NCBI GenBank assembly: GCA_015227615.1
Contig: JAALGZ010000028.1
Span: forward strand, 248,001 to 312,000
Source of the DNA: Labyrinthula sp. Ha
Taxonomy: Eukaryota; Sar; Bigyra; Labyrinthulida; Labyrinthulaceae
Direction of reading: 5' to 3'
DNA: 64,000 bases
Shown here: positions 38,411-49,813 of the stretch, piece by piece
Layout of the letters: each line of letters starts with the position of its first letter
Numbering within the stretch: the first letter of the stretch is position 1
Translations under genes and position numbers: made by a program
Notes under the pieces: model-generated
Seen by the model: the letters and a program-made list of their open reading frames with translations, nothing else
Databases searched by the model: none
What the model was told of the DNA's origin: nothing

Positions 38411-38729
38411 CTTGGTCGGACTGCAGTTAACCTCCTTGGTTGGAACTATTGTTTTAGTTTATTTTGGAGAGCATTGTGGGAAAACATAATTCTCTTTGGA
38501 AATAAGGCACAATGCTGAGGGACAAGCAAGGGGTAAACAGAGCAAGAGGAATCCCGCTGCCTAAAAGCAACTCTTAAGGGATGTAACATAATTCCAATAA
38601 CATTATTGCTGTGTTGAGTATGGGTAAGAACACAGGTTCGTGCAAGGGCAGGTTTTCGGACTCAATTGGCACTGCCACGGAACTCCCCTAAGATCTAATC
38701 TAATATCGCGTTTAAATTAAGTTGTTTCG

Positions 38730-38938
38730 ATTATAAGATTTTCCCAGTTTTCCAGCTTTCACCAGAGTCCTACACGACAAACCGGTTCCCATGTTAGTCC
38801 GTATAGCTTTCACGTTCATTTTCCGAGCATACAAATCAAACTTTCGAGTACACGTACATACGACACCTAGCCCATCGTACAACTCCTGAAACCTTTCCTC
38901 AGTTACACCGGCGAGTTGCAGCTTAAGCTTTCACCTAG
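38730..38938 (-). mobile_element. Gag fragment of older gypsy copy E, distal side of insertion
   Basis: A minus-strand open stretch resembling C's gag near AGVTEERFQELYDGL (C reads AGVTKEGLVDYL). It abuts C's LTR and is the continuation of the gag-like sequence at 48421-49620 on the other side of C, so C was inserted within E. Fragment only, old and broken. Confidence 0.5.
38935..38938. repeat. Target-site duplication CTAG, left copy
   Basis: CTAG directly before the left LTR of element C, repeated at 48421-48424 directly after the right LTR. It marks the insertion site. Confidence 0.7.
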
Positions 38939-39210
38939 TGGATCTGTTCGGTATCTTGTAGCGTCAAATAGATAGGTATCACGTAAACGTTCTTTCTTAG
39001 TTTCCTTTACCAGATATGCTTGTACTAATTGCTTTTCTTCTTAGATATTAACCTTAACCTTTACTCTTATTCTTTCTTTTTGTGATTCTACCGGATTGTC
39101 ACTATGACTCTTATGGTCATAGTATTCATCCAATCATATTAATATATTCTACCAATCATTTATATCTAACTATTTTAATAACCAATAATGTAAAACCTTA
39201 TAACGATACA
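38939..39210 (-). repeat. 3' LTR of Ty3/gypsy element C
   Basis: 272 bp, TG...CA on both strands. It is repeated directly at 48149-48420 with about 10 differences, mostly transitions (about 96% identity). A polypurine tract, GGGAAGAGGGGGA on the minus strand, lies next to it at 39211-39223, which fixes the element's orientation. Confidence 0.95.
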
Positions 39211-39760
39211 TCCCCCTCTTCCCATAAATGCGAGACTCCGCTCTGTCTAAGTACCGCCTGCACCTCGTAACTCCCTTTCCTACCGTGCGGATTAACCTGA
39301 GCCCCGACTTGCAGCCATCTTTCCGTAATCCGCCTGCCTTGGCAAACACTTCCATCAATACTGCTTCATCTCCTAGCACCCATTTAATCTACCGCTTTAC
39401 CGTTAGCGGTTTCATCCCATTCCTCGGTCGATGGGCAAATAATACCTCCCGTTCCTTAAGATCCTCAAATTCCATCGATCCTTCGAGATCGCGTCGCTTA
39501 AAGAAATATATTACTTCCGTCGATCGTTGGAATAACTTTCCTAAAGCACCCCTTATTTTTCCTCGCGGTGTCATTTTCACCCATGCCCAACTATGAACTG
39601 GCTCATAGTTGGTCTCCTTCATGTACTGGAAAGCTTGCTCTAGGCCCCATTGTGGAATTCATACTGCCCCGTAGTGATGTCTTATTTCTTTAATCCCGAA
39701 GTCCATAATACCCGTTTTGCCGTTCTTCCAAGGCGGTTCGGCTAAAATCAGGTTTATCCT
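39170..39760 (-). mobile_element. MT-A70 (METTL3/IME4)-like module in the tail of element C
   Basis: This region follows the order of the MT-A70 adenine methyltransferase family: NLILAEPPW at the place of the catalytic DPPW strand; GLEQAFQYMKETNYEPVHSW followed by AWVKM at the 'WGF...WVK' place; RGKIRGALGKLFQRSTEVIY at the 'G.G...R...E.LL' place; HRPRNGMKP at the 'SRKP' place; and LMEVFAKAGGLRKDG at the 'ELFAR...GW' place. Family members methylate adenine N6 in RNA or DNA. A parallel region is present in copy B. The module is a fossil part of a broken element, so current activity is not implied. Its role in the living element is inferred only. Confidence 0.75.
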
Positions 39761-40344
39761 GGGCAAATCCGCCGCTTTCCGGCTCTAAATTTTATCATAC
39801 GGATTAAGCGTATACCACACCTTTTCTGGTGGCGCTATGCACCACTTAATTGTTACTTCGCTTTCTTCAAAAAGGATCTCAAACATCCGTCCAGCGCACT
39901 GCACCATCGTGAGTTGCACTCTTCCGTCGAATGATATTAAATAACGCCATTTCGCGTCTTGTTCAATCTGCTGAGGGATGTTCGTCAATACTCGCGGTGT
40001 TCTGGTCGGCTCATCATGGCGTTCGTATCTTATCCGAAAGCCATCCACCTCCCATTATTTTTCCCTATTTCCCTCAAAAGCGGCAACCATCGTTTCTATC
40101 ATTCTTCTGCACGTCGCTAACTTCCTGCATAATTCCCCTGCTTCCTTTACATAATTAGCGGCTCGCTTTCTATACTTCCGTAAATCTGCCGCATACTTTG
40201 GCGTAAATTCTCTTCCTATTTCTTCGTTCGCCAGCGCCAGTGCTTGTTCGCAATCGGAAAACCGTCTCACACAACAAAGATCCGCGCGGCTAATCCTTTC
40301 CTTTGATTCCCGCGCTTTCTCAATGTCCCAGTGTTCTCCCCTAT

Positions 40345-40500
40345 CTATTCAAGGTCCAGCCGACCTAGTTGCCGCTGGATATAATAGCGAATCATTGACC
40401 TGCTCTTATGCGGCAGGTATAATTGATACTTCACAAATTGGCCCACACCGAATTTTAGAATCAATTTTCTTATTTCCTGCTTCTCCGCCTTTGTCCATCC
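40345..40500 (-). mobile_element. SANT/Myb-like module after the integrase chromodomain (element C)
   Basis: About 50 residues beginning GWTKAEKQEIRKLILKFGVG and continuing with KYQLYLPHKS and IRYYIQRQLG. The spacing of Trp, Glu, Gly-x-Gly, Lys-Ser and Tyr-x-x-Gln-Arg fits a three-helix SANT/Myb fold. Parallel segments occur in copies A and B. Such domains bind DNA or histone tails, so a targeting role beside the chromodomain is a reasonable inference. Confidence 0.65.
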
Positions 40501-43500
40501 TTTTGCTGCAGCCATATTATGCTGCGTCTGTGGTAGCACTGTTTTTACTTTGGACAAGTATCTATGCCAATCGCTAAATTCTGGCACTCTCCTTATTATT
40601 CTATCGATAGCATGTTCCGATGTGATAAGCGCCCGTTTTGCTCTTATACACAATTTATCCTGATTCGGCCTGCGCGATTTTGCCGACAAATGTTCCGTCA
40701 AGATATTTCGCACGTCTTCATATATCGTCTGGACGAGTTCCCATGTATTGTCTTCTTCACGGGAACTCCTCCATTTAACTTCTACCACATATTCGGTTAA
40801 ATGCGGGTCATATCTAACGTAGCCGAAACCTGCTACTTCTAAATGTTTAAAATTTCCGACGTAAACTTTCCTAAGCGCCTCCGACGGTACGAATCCACTT
40901 GGCTCATAAAAATATAGCCGACTTCCATGCACTTCCGCTGTTTTCCCGTCTACTGCTTTGGTCTCGTAAACATTATTAGAAACTACTTTACTTATTTGAA
41001 CCGGCCCAGACCATTCTATCGCCAACTTATCGCGCTCTCTGGGAGTGCCCTTTGATGACATCAAGCACCAATCTCCCACATTGTATTGAAGTAGTGCTGG
41101 GTCTACGGCCGTCCTTTTTCTTCTATTATTCAGTAGCTTCTGAAATTCCACATATTTAGCGACCTTTTCTTCGCATTCATCTAAGCGCCTTCTAAAAGCG
41201 GCGCTTAATTTATATGGTACATCATCTTCAATGCTGACTAGTATCCTACAGCCACCTCTAATTCTTTCCACCAAAGGCGGAAGTGCTGAAGGTTCAATAT
41301 ACTGACGCTCTGGATTCACATATAAAAATAACTCATATGCCGTTGGCGCATTCTTGCGACCAGGTATTTTCCGCGAAGGTACAGGCAATTCATTCATTGT
41401 ACCTTGTATCTTATTCAGTATTCTAGGCCATTCATCCTCGTTTAGCCGATATTCACTAACCAAACTTTTTAGAAAATTCAACACCTTTTTATTCACAACT
41501 TCAACTTCTCCGTTTGTCCAGTTTGCGTAGGATACCACGAAACTTTGAGAAAAACAGAGTTCCTTTCTAAGTGCTACCAATAATGAGTTCGCAAAATGGC
41601 TTCCACGGTCCGTCACCAACGTAAAGTCTTTTTCCAATTTATAATTTGCCGCAAATCTATCAAGCGCATCTATAACTGCTTGTGTATCCGGGGTTTTTGT
41701 ATGCGTTAGCTGCGTAAATCTGCTAAAAGCATCCATCAACACTAAAATGTGTCCTATCCTATTTACATACAAAAAGTCCACAACCAAGGTTTCGCACGGT
41801 CGCCTAGCCCTTGTCATTAAGCTATAAATCATTTTAATCGCCTTGGGGAGTCTGCGGCAATGTATGCAGTTATCCCTAAATAAGCGTATTAATTCAACCA
41901 TTTTCTTCCACGGTGCATCTCCTCTCAGCGTGCGTTTTATAGCGGCGGGTATTCTACATTCAAATTTAGTCGCTTCCGCTCAGTCCGCTTCGAGGGAACC
42001 GTGTTTGTTCGCTAAATGTATATGAACCAATTGGCGTTCTAAAAGAGAAGTCGGTAAAATAATCTTTCCCGACAACTTTTTTATTCTAGAGGTTCTAGTA
42101 ATCATCTTCGTTTTCTGCGCCTCAATAACTTCCGCTTCCGTCAGCGGCGCCCAGTCACCTTCAAAATATGGGTTAAATACTGATACCCTATATTTGTCAA
42201 GTGTCTTTAGCGACGCGTATATTTTCTTTTCCATTTGTTGTTTTGACCTAAGATAGTTGGCTCTCACCGTCACGTTCCTTATTTTTGCCGTCGTGTTATC
42301 TTCATCTTCCGACGTTGAATAAGTATCCGTCTCAATGTAACGTTCCTTACTCATGTCGCTAACATCCGACGGAACTTCACTCGGCCACGTCGCATAATCC
42401 TCAGCCAGTTTCCTCCATTCTCGTTCTGAGTATTCTTTCCTGATTTGCCGTTCCACCTCTTTCATAAGGTCTGGTGTATTATTTCTCGACAACGACCTTT
42501 GTATAATTCTCCTAACCATTTGCCGACAATTCGTTGCGGACGGCTGTATAAATTATTTTGGGGTGACGCTCATATTTACATCCTCTACCCATTATATTCT
42601 TTTCGCTTGTAATAAATCAGGTGTCCATTCTTCAAAATCTCTCTTGATTCTGAAGTAAAGGTCCTCATCACCCAGTAGCGAATCATCTCTTTCCGTATAT
42701 ATTGACAAAGCATCTAATACCGCTTCCTGAAGCCATTCCTTTATTCTAGCGCCAGTGTCCTGCCGGAATTTTCCCGACACCCTTCTCAGGCGTTTATTCG
42801 CGCGAGGTAGAACAGGTATTTCCCTTTCCGCGTTCCGCGTTCGCATTCTTACCATTCGAACAGCTGCCGCGCCATTCTCTTCCGTCAGCGCTGCACATCT
42901 TATAAGCATATCCGCAAAAATATTACTATCACCATCAACGTGATGGATATCAACCAACACATGCTGTAAAATTACCATCCACCGTTGTAAGCGGTTATGA
43001 TGTCCATGATTAATTTTCGATCCGCCTTGCAATATTGCCTTTAGATTCAGGTGATCGGTGTACACCTGTACCGCTGTCGGATGAAAAGGTAGCAAGTATG
43101 AAAGTTTATTAAATGTTCGGGTTATAGGGTATAATTCCTTATGACATATACCCCATACAAGTTGACTCGCGTCAAACTTTCCGCTAAAAAAACATCATCG
43201 GAAAAACTGTCTTTTTCAATAAGTCTTTTCCGCCTTCTTCCTGGCGCGCCTGAAATAAGATGGCACTATGATACTTATCCGACGCGTCGGTTACTAGAAT
43301 TAAATCCATATTCCGATCATAATGTTGCAAACGCGCTTTTGCGGCATCCGCTAACCTTTGTTTGAAGCGCTTAAATGCCGCCTCCAAATATTCATTCCAC
43401 AAAACGGGTTTTTTCTCTCTTAGCAACTTCTTTTTCTTACCTTTCATTTCTGGATAAAACAACATGATTTCATCTCTAAGTTCCGCCATTTCAGGAACCG

Positions 43501-46500
43501 CCGACGTCAACCATTACGCCAAATGTAAGAGTTTTGCTAACTCGTATACATATTCCGGCTTTGGGACAAGCAAAATCTTTTCATAATACTTCTTCGAATT
43601 ATTCCAACGGCCGTTCCACAAAGTCCGCCCACAATACTCTATACTTGTCGTAAATAGTATAGACTTGGTCGGGTTGATTCTGACTTTCCACTTACGCAAA
43701 TTACGCAAAACATCCTCTAAGATTTTGATGTAGCGCTTAAAATCCTTTGCGTGGATTAGAGTATCATCAATCCATTGAACGATTCCGTTGCCCTCTTTAT
43801 TATAATTTGCCGCCGCGATATGATCCACCATGCGTTGGTGAAAAAATACCGGCGTCGAATGATATCCCATTGGCGCAAATTGCAACTGGAATACTCCATA
43901 AGTTGTCAAGAGGTTGAAATATTTCTTAGCGCGGTTCGTAATTGCTAATTGATCAAATCCGCTCATGACATCTAAACATCCCTAAAAGCGTGCTGGCGCT
44001 GTGTTGACCAGTTGCGTTTCCAGTATGGAGAGTATATTAACATCCCTATGCAATACTTTGTTTACCGCAACCAGATCCAACACCATGCGCCAAGCATTAT
44101 TTTTCTTAGGGACGGCAAAGACAACCGACCCATAGATCGCTTGTTGGACTTTTTTCGCCATTCCCTTCTCAACCATTCTATCTAATTTTACCTTCACAAA
44201 CTCCGCCTTTCCAGGCCCTAATGGCCGCGGCGTCGGCATTTTAAATTCCGCGCCCTGGATCGGTACGACATCCATTGGCGGCAACAAACTAATTCCTATT
44301 TGCGACGCGCTTGTCGCAAAACATCTTCATAGTTAGAGCATAATTTCATAAGCCGGTTGCGCTGGTCTTCATTAGCATCGCGAGCGGCTTCCACCATCTT
44401 CGCTATTGCTTCGTGTATTTCCGCCTTTTCCGCCTCCGGCTGGTAAAACGCGTTTCCCTCGGGAAGCATTAATTGCTCTAAATTATCCTCATCGACAACA
44501 TCCTTATTTTGCTTCAAGTGTATGGTTTCGCCAAAAGGTATTCCCTCTGCATTTCCGTCGCGCAAGCGTCTACTAAAGTTGATCGACGCTGCGTGGATTG
44601 ACGGAACGTTACTAAAAACCCCTATTTTTCCGCCTGTTAATTTTCTAATCATCGCCGCCAAACGAAGCCTAGGCAGTTTTAATCCTGTCAAGAATTGTAC
44701 ATCCTTTGACCTCTAGTGGTTAAGTTTCTGCGTATTGACATTCTTTATAAAAACAAAGTATGATTTTACCGCCAAATTTCCGTCGGTGTCCTCCAAAATT
44801 TTTACCATCTCAGCTAGAGTATATCCATATTCTGCGAAGTGAGAAATTGAACCAAGTATTAAATTTAAATTCACCTCAACTGCGACCATATCATATACTC
44901 CAGAAAGCTGTCCAAGTTCCTCCGGCATCAGCGCTCTTACAACTGCGGCGCTATCAGCAAAGCAACTTCTACAAGCTTTCAGGCACACGGGACCGCTTTC
45001 CGCCCCGCTGCCGACTTCCTATGCATTCTGATGCGGCATCAATCCCACTTTCTCCAACGCAGGAGCCCCAACCAGAAGTTCTTTCCACTTCTTATCATCA
45101 ACTAAAAAGACCTTCACTCTGCGAAAGTCACGTTTCCAGATTCCTCTTACCCTCATCTCTAAATCGGCGTAACCTACCTTCGTAAAGTGCAGGTCTGTTG
45201 TGCCGTCAGCCAAGGTAAGCTTCTCCCTTACATCTTCAATGGAGTTCATCATCCATGCATGTCTGTATAGCGAAGCAACGCTTTCATCCGCGCCGCTATC
45301 CAGAATCGCGTCGGAAATGCGATCCCCAGACTTGATATGATGGATGGTCACATTCTTCTTTTCCGCTCTTCTAACCGACACATTTACGCGCCTCGTCGGA
45401 TTGCGCTTACTTCTTTCATACTCGTCACCTGGCGCGGGGAGCGGTAATTACTTTGGTTGTTCCGCGGTGCGTATCTTCCTCGGTTAGGCCTTCTTCTATA
45501 TCCGCGGGAGCTCGGAGAGCGCGATCCGTGGCCGTAATACTTGTTATTTCTTCCCCTTCCCGATTCGTCGAAAGATATGGAATGTCTTCGCTTTTTTCTA
45601 CCTCCACGGCGCGTTTCCTGATGCGCCCTTCTCACTTCCGACTCTCTGGGTGCGATGCTTACGGGCTCAGGCGGCGTCAAATCCACGTTTTCCGCCGTGT
45701 CCATCTTGCCTTTGTAGATCGTCTTGATCAAATCCTTAAACTTGTTAAGGGATTCCCCAGACTTTGATCTTGGAGCATCCAATTTGACCTTCAAGCGGCA
45801 CTCTCTAATGTGCAGCTGTATCAGAAGTCTCTTATTTAGCGCTTTTAATACTTCAAACTTTTGCGCGCTTTCCTTCAGCTGCTTCCACTTAATACATCCC
45901 GTGGCGCTACTCATGTATGTGTTCAAGCGCTCTAGGAATGGGCCTTCACTTGGCCAGGTCACCTTTTCCGCAATAGTGCGGAGTGTATCTTCCCCTTCAT
46001 ATGCCTCATGTTCCGACATGTATTTTCTCAGGTAATCAACAAGACCTTCCTTCGTTACACCCGCGCTCGACAAACTTTGCTTTAACTCTGGATCAACATG
46101 GATCCAGAGATTGGGCTCCTTCTCTCCGTTGTACACATCCAAGTATGCATCGCGCATATCCAACATAGCGCGGATGTCTTTTACTTTTAGCGACTTCAAT
46201 GTTTCAAATTTTCCGCCATATGATCTCCATGCTCGATCGCGACGCGCATCTTCCGCCTTTTGTCTTTGAATTTCGGCTACTTCATCCGTGTCTTTCGATT
46301 TCTTTAGCGCCTGAGCGGTTACTTCCGTCAGTTTCGCTAATATCGATTCTACTCCGCTCATTTTTGCCGACAAAGTATAGACACTTTCTTGCGTCGCTTC
46401 AGCCATCGATCTCGTTTGCACAAAGTCGGAAAGCGTTCTTCCATGCGCTGGGGTTGACTTAGGCGTCTGCGGGTGGTGAGAGCTCGACTCAAAGGCGCTA

Positions 46501-48136
46501 GCTTGTTCGATAGCCAACTTTTGGAGTTCTCTCACTTTTTCTACCTCCGCGCGATAAAGCTTTTTCATGTCTTTCAATTCTTTCGACATTCTTTTCATCT
46601 CCGCTTTATTCTTCCTACGCTCTTCGTCTACAACTTTCTTCATGATCGTTGTGTTCCGATCCCTAAGCACCGATTCCGCCGGTAACGACTGTGCTTTAAT
46701 CCTCTCACTTGTCGTTGTTAGCGTATTTATGCGCTCCTGTAATCTGTTTTCCGCGTCTGATCTTGTATGCTCCGAAGGTCTTACTTTACGCTTCGGTGTT
46801 CTCATCGTTACCCCCGCGGCGGGTTCCGCCTTCGTTACCCACTTAAACGGCGTAATCCGCCTCGGGCGGTCTGGGTCATCATTAGCTGACAAATTAGGCT
46901 TCGGTAAATTTCCCCTTAAAACCGCCATACCTTTATCCGCCATAAACTGCACTGCGGTGGTAATCAGACCTTCCGACGAGTGGAAAAACCAAGTCGGCGT
47001 ATTCGTCTTATGAACTTGCAACGCGGTCTTTTTCCGATGCGCTGTTAATTGCCCAAACGACATCTCCTGATTTTCTCTAAAATTAGGAACTGCCGCCAGC
47101 ATGTGCTCCACTCTTCCGCTTATCGGTACTCCGTCGATTTCTCTCTCCGACAGAGCGATCATCAACAGAAGCGGGTAACTCGAGGTTTTGTGTATGTCCT
47201 TTTTCTCGAGCATTTCTACCGCCGTCTTACCTTCCATCTTCTTTTGCGTCTCACGAAGATCCTCCTCGCAGATTACATACTTTTTTGGAGTAAACCAGCG
47301 AGGCGTCTTCAAGTAAAACTCGCATTGTTTCCGCGTCACCTCTCTTTCCGCGGAGTCTTCGGTGCCGCCTTCTTTTTTGCCGCTTTTTTCTTTGCCGCCG
47401 GCGGAGAAGTTAAGTTCACCGTTTCCGCCTCGGCATTCTTATTCCGACCTTTCGAGATTATCCGTTCGAGGGTCGTCGGCTTTTCAAAATTAAGCGCCTC
47501 GTCGCTTGAGGCTGCTTCATCATCTAGCCCAAGAGTCGGCAACGTCGGCTCGACCTCCTTAGCCGTTGTCGTCGGTTGCGTTAAATCCATGATATCCACC
47601 TCATCTCCGACAGCGGCTGCTATTCTTTCCTCCTTATCCTTAAAAGCGGCCTCCTCTTTTTCCGCTTCATCTTCCGCGGCGGCGGCTTCGTTTTCCGCTT
47701 CATTTTCCGCGGATATAACCGCTCTGTCGGCTACCGTGTCTGGCTCGTGGTCATCCCGACCCGTTGCTCCTAGTGCGACACGGCTCGCCTTTTCCGCCGT
47801 TCCCTCGTCGGGTACTTGGCTATCCTCTCCCGACGCGCTATCCTCAGCGGCGCCATCCTCTTCGTCATCTGTCGGTAAATTAAGCGACCTTCTCAGCGCC
47901 GCGCGCTTTTCGTTGTTTAATTCTTCATTCCGACCTTTGGCTTCAGCTTCTTCGTTATCTTTGTCGGATGACGAGTCAGCTCCAAAGAGCTCTTCCTGCT
48001 CGTTATCCCCTGCTTCCTGCTCTCTTCTCCTTCGTTCTTCCTCCTCTTCTTCCAACTTTTTCCTTTGTCTCTCCATAACTCTTTCCTCTCTTGATTTTCT
48101 CATTCTGGATTTCTGGTATCGACTTTACCTCTTGCC

Positions 48137-48148
48137 TTGTAATTACAA
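48137..48148. repeat. 12-bp perfect palindrome at the expected primer-binding site of element C
   Basis: TTGTAATTACAA, its own reverse complement, lies immediately inside the 5' LTR, where a tRNA primer-binding site is expected. I see no tRNA 3'-end complement beginning TGG there. The meaning is unknown. Confidence 0.5.
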
Positions 48149-48420
48149 TGGATCTACTTGGTATCTTGTAGCGTCAAATAGATAGGTATCACGTGAACGT
48201 TCTTTCTTAGTTTCCTTGACCAGATATGCTTGTACTAATTGCTTTTCTTCTTAGATGTTAACCTTAACCTTTACTCTTATTCTTTCTTTTTGTGATTCTA
48301 CCGAATTGTCACTATGACTCTCATGGTCATAGTATTCATCCAATCATATTAATATATTCTACCAATCATTTATATCTAACTGTTTTAATAACCAATAATG
48401 CAAAACCTTATAACGATACA
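48149..48420 (-). repeat. 5' LTR of Ty3/gypsy element C
   Basis: Partner of 38939-39210. On the minus strand it runs from TGTATCGTT to AGATCCA. Flanked on the outside by CTAG. Confidence 0.95.
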
Positions 48421-48424
48421 CTAG
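48421..48424. repeat. Target-site duplication CTAG, right copy
   Basis: Matches 38935-38938 on the other side of element C. Confidence 0.7.
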
Positions 48425-49620
48425 TCATACAATCCACTATGATGCCTGCACCTAACCTCTCTATCAAAGAATAAAGGGTTTTATTGAAGTTTTCAACGTT
48501 TGCCTCATATTGCTCTGCAACAGGCTTCTTTTCCAGCTTGTCCTCCAATGCAAGTTAACCTCAACTCTAGTTGCATTGACCTTTGCTAGATATGCCTTCC
48601 AATTACTTGCTAATTTTTTGAGCTATAGTTTACCTATTGATGACCAATAATAATAAGTTCTCAACTATATAGACTAATTATTGCCTATCACTGATTGTGA
48701 AAAAGTAATCCAAATAAGTTGAGAGCAACCAAAATTCCAATTTTCCTAGTTGCTGTTCTGCAGCAAAGTAAGAATCACTTGCTCAGTGATAATTTTTATC
48801 AAAAATCATGTCTAGCCTTTATCCACCTTCCCATTTCAGTTCCAGTCCTCCCTCAGATCCAAGAAAAAGGACTCAGTTTCCTAATGATCTGCGAAACAAA
48901 AATACTGCAGATTTCCTTGATTTCTACTTGGTAATTGATCAATCCAAACCCTTTTGTCAGAACCATCGTTACCGTATTCCAAGGTGGGTCTAAGTTTTAC
49001 ACATCCAGAAGTTTTCCATTTAGCTCATTAAAACCGCCAACAAACTGCACCAACCTTTCTCCGGGGAATCTATCATCTGAAAAGTAGCACTCGTTCGAGG
49101 GAGCCATGCGCAAGACTCACTATGCCCCAAGCTCTATACCTGTACATCATGTTCATGACGCCCCATGTGGCATGGTTTTCCAAAGATGTGAATGCTCCCA
49201 AGTACTGTACTTCTTGCATAAGAGAAATCATAGACAAAGTTTTGAATTGAGGCTAGCAAACTCAACTATTAAAGTCGCTTCAACTTTTTTGTCTGTCACC
49301 TCCCTAGGCTCTCTCTCCGTCTTTACTAGAATCATAGCTGACATCAAACAATATGTCGTATGTTAGCAGTCCTCCGCTCTTTTAACCCAAGGGAGCTATC
49401 ATTTTCCAACCAATTGCGTATTGTTTCTTTAGAATTGCGGCAGAAAATCTCCCACATACTCTTTCCCTACTTCAAACATTTTCCTGTTGAACTAACTCCT
49501 TGCTAGCTTCTCAGCCATTGATACATTTTACAGACGAATTTCTCTTATTTGGTTAGAAAAGCGAATATATGGCCTAGTTCTCGTCCTTTTCTAGTGTTGT
49601 CCTAGATTAAACTCAACCTA
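48421..49620 (-). mobile_element. Gag region of older gypsy copy E, interrupted by element C
   Basis: Minus-strand translations in several frames resemble C's gag in order: KKQYAIGWKMIAPLG (C: KTSSYPLLLMIALSE), then GAFTSLENHATWGVM and YRYRAWGIVSLAHGSL (C: WFFHSSEGLITTAVQ and MADKGMAVLRGNL), then a low-identity middle. The region ends at C's target duplication and resumes at 38938. The copy is old and broken in many places. No LTR was found; the outer end near 49.62 kb is approximate. Confidence 0.55.
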
Positions 49621-49813
49621 AACTAAATTTAGAGTTAATATATGCATAGCTGTCAAGACTCAGTACTTGTCCAATTTTGTGACCAAGCCAAATCCTTTAA
49701 CTAAAGCGCATTAAGAATTACTAAACCAACTCATAAGCAACTGATACATTCAGTGCAGGCACAATATATACAACACTGAAAATCACTCTTATATACCGTA
49801 AATAAGAACTAAG

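Larger units (their letters stand above)
38939..48420 (-). mobile_element. Ty3/gypsy chromovirus-like element C with SANT and MT-A70-like modules
   Basis: A 9.48-kb element with both LTRs and a CTAG target duplication. In minus-strand order: an acidic Glu-rich module (about 47.35-48.1 kb); gag with coiled coil and Arg-rich tail (45.4-47.3 kb); aspartic protease with LDSGADES (about 45.3 kb); RT (43.5-44.3 kb); RNase H (42.8-43.4 kb, LVTDASDKYHSA); integrase with a D,D-35-E arrangement (41.35-41.8 kb); a GPY/F-type segment; chromodomain (about 40.70-40.83 kb); SANT/Myb-like domain (40.35-40.50 kb); a short helical module (40.06-40.27 kb); and a tail resembling MT-A70 methyltransferases (39.17-40.05 kb). 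The protease-RT-RNase H-integrase order is gypsy-type. It is broken, with around ten breaks, mainly in the RT part and tail. About 4% LTR divergence makes it the youngest element in the window. It is visibly GC-richer than the host genes. Confidence 0.95.

Noticed and set aside
47049-48185. 378-codon plus-strand open frame, Ser/Ala-rich
   Set aside because: It is the antisense shadow of the gag and acidic modules of element C, kept open by their biased codon use.
48950-49000. DPPW string on the minus strand, like the MT-A70 catalytic motif
   Set aside because: The surrounding translation matches the gag of element C, not a methyltransferase, and no later family motif follows. It is a chance match.
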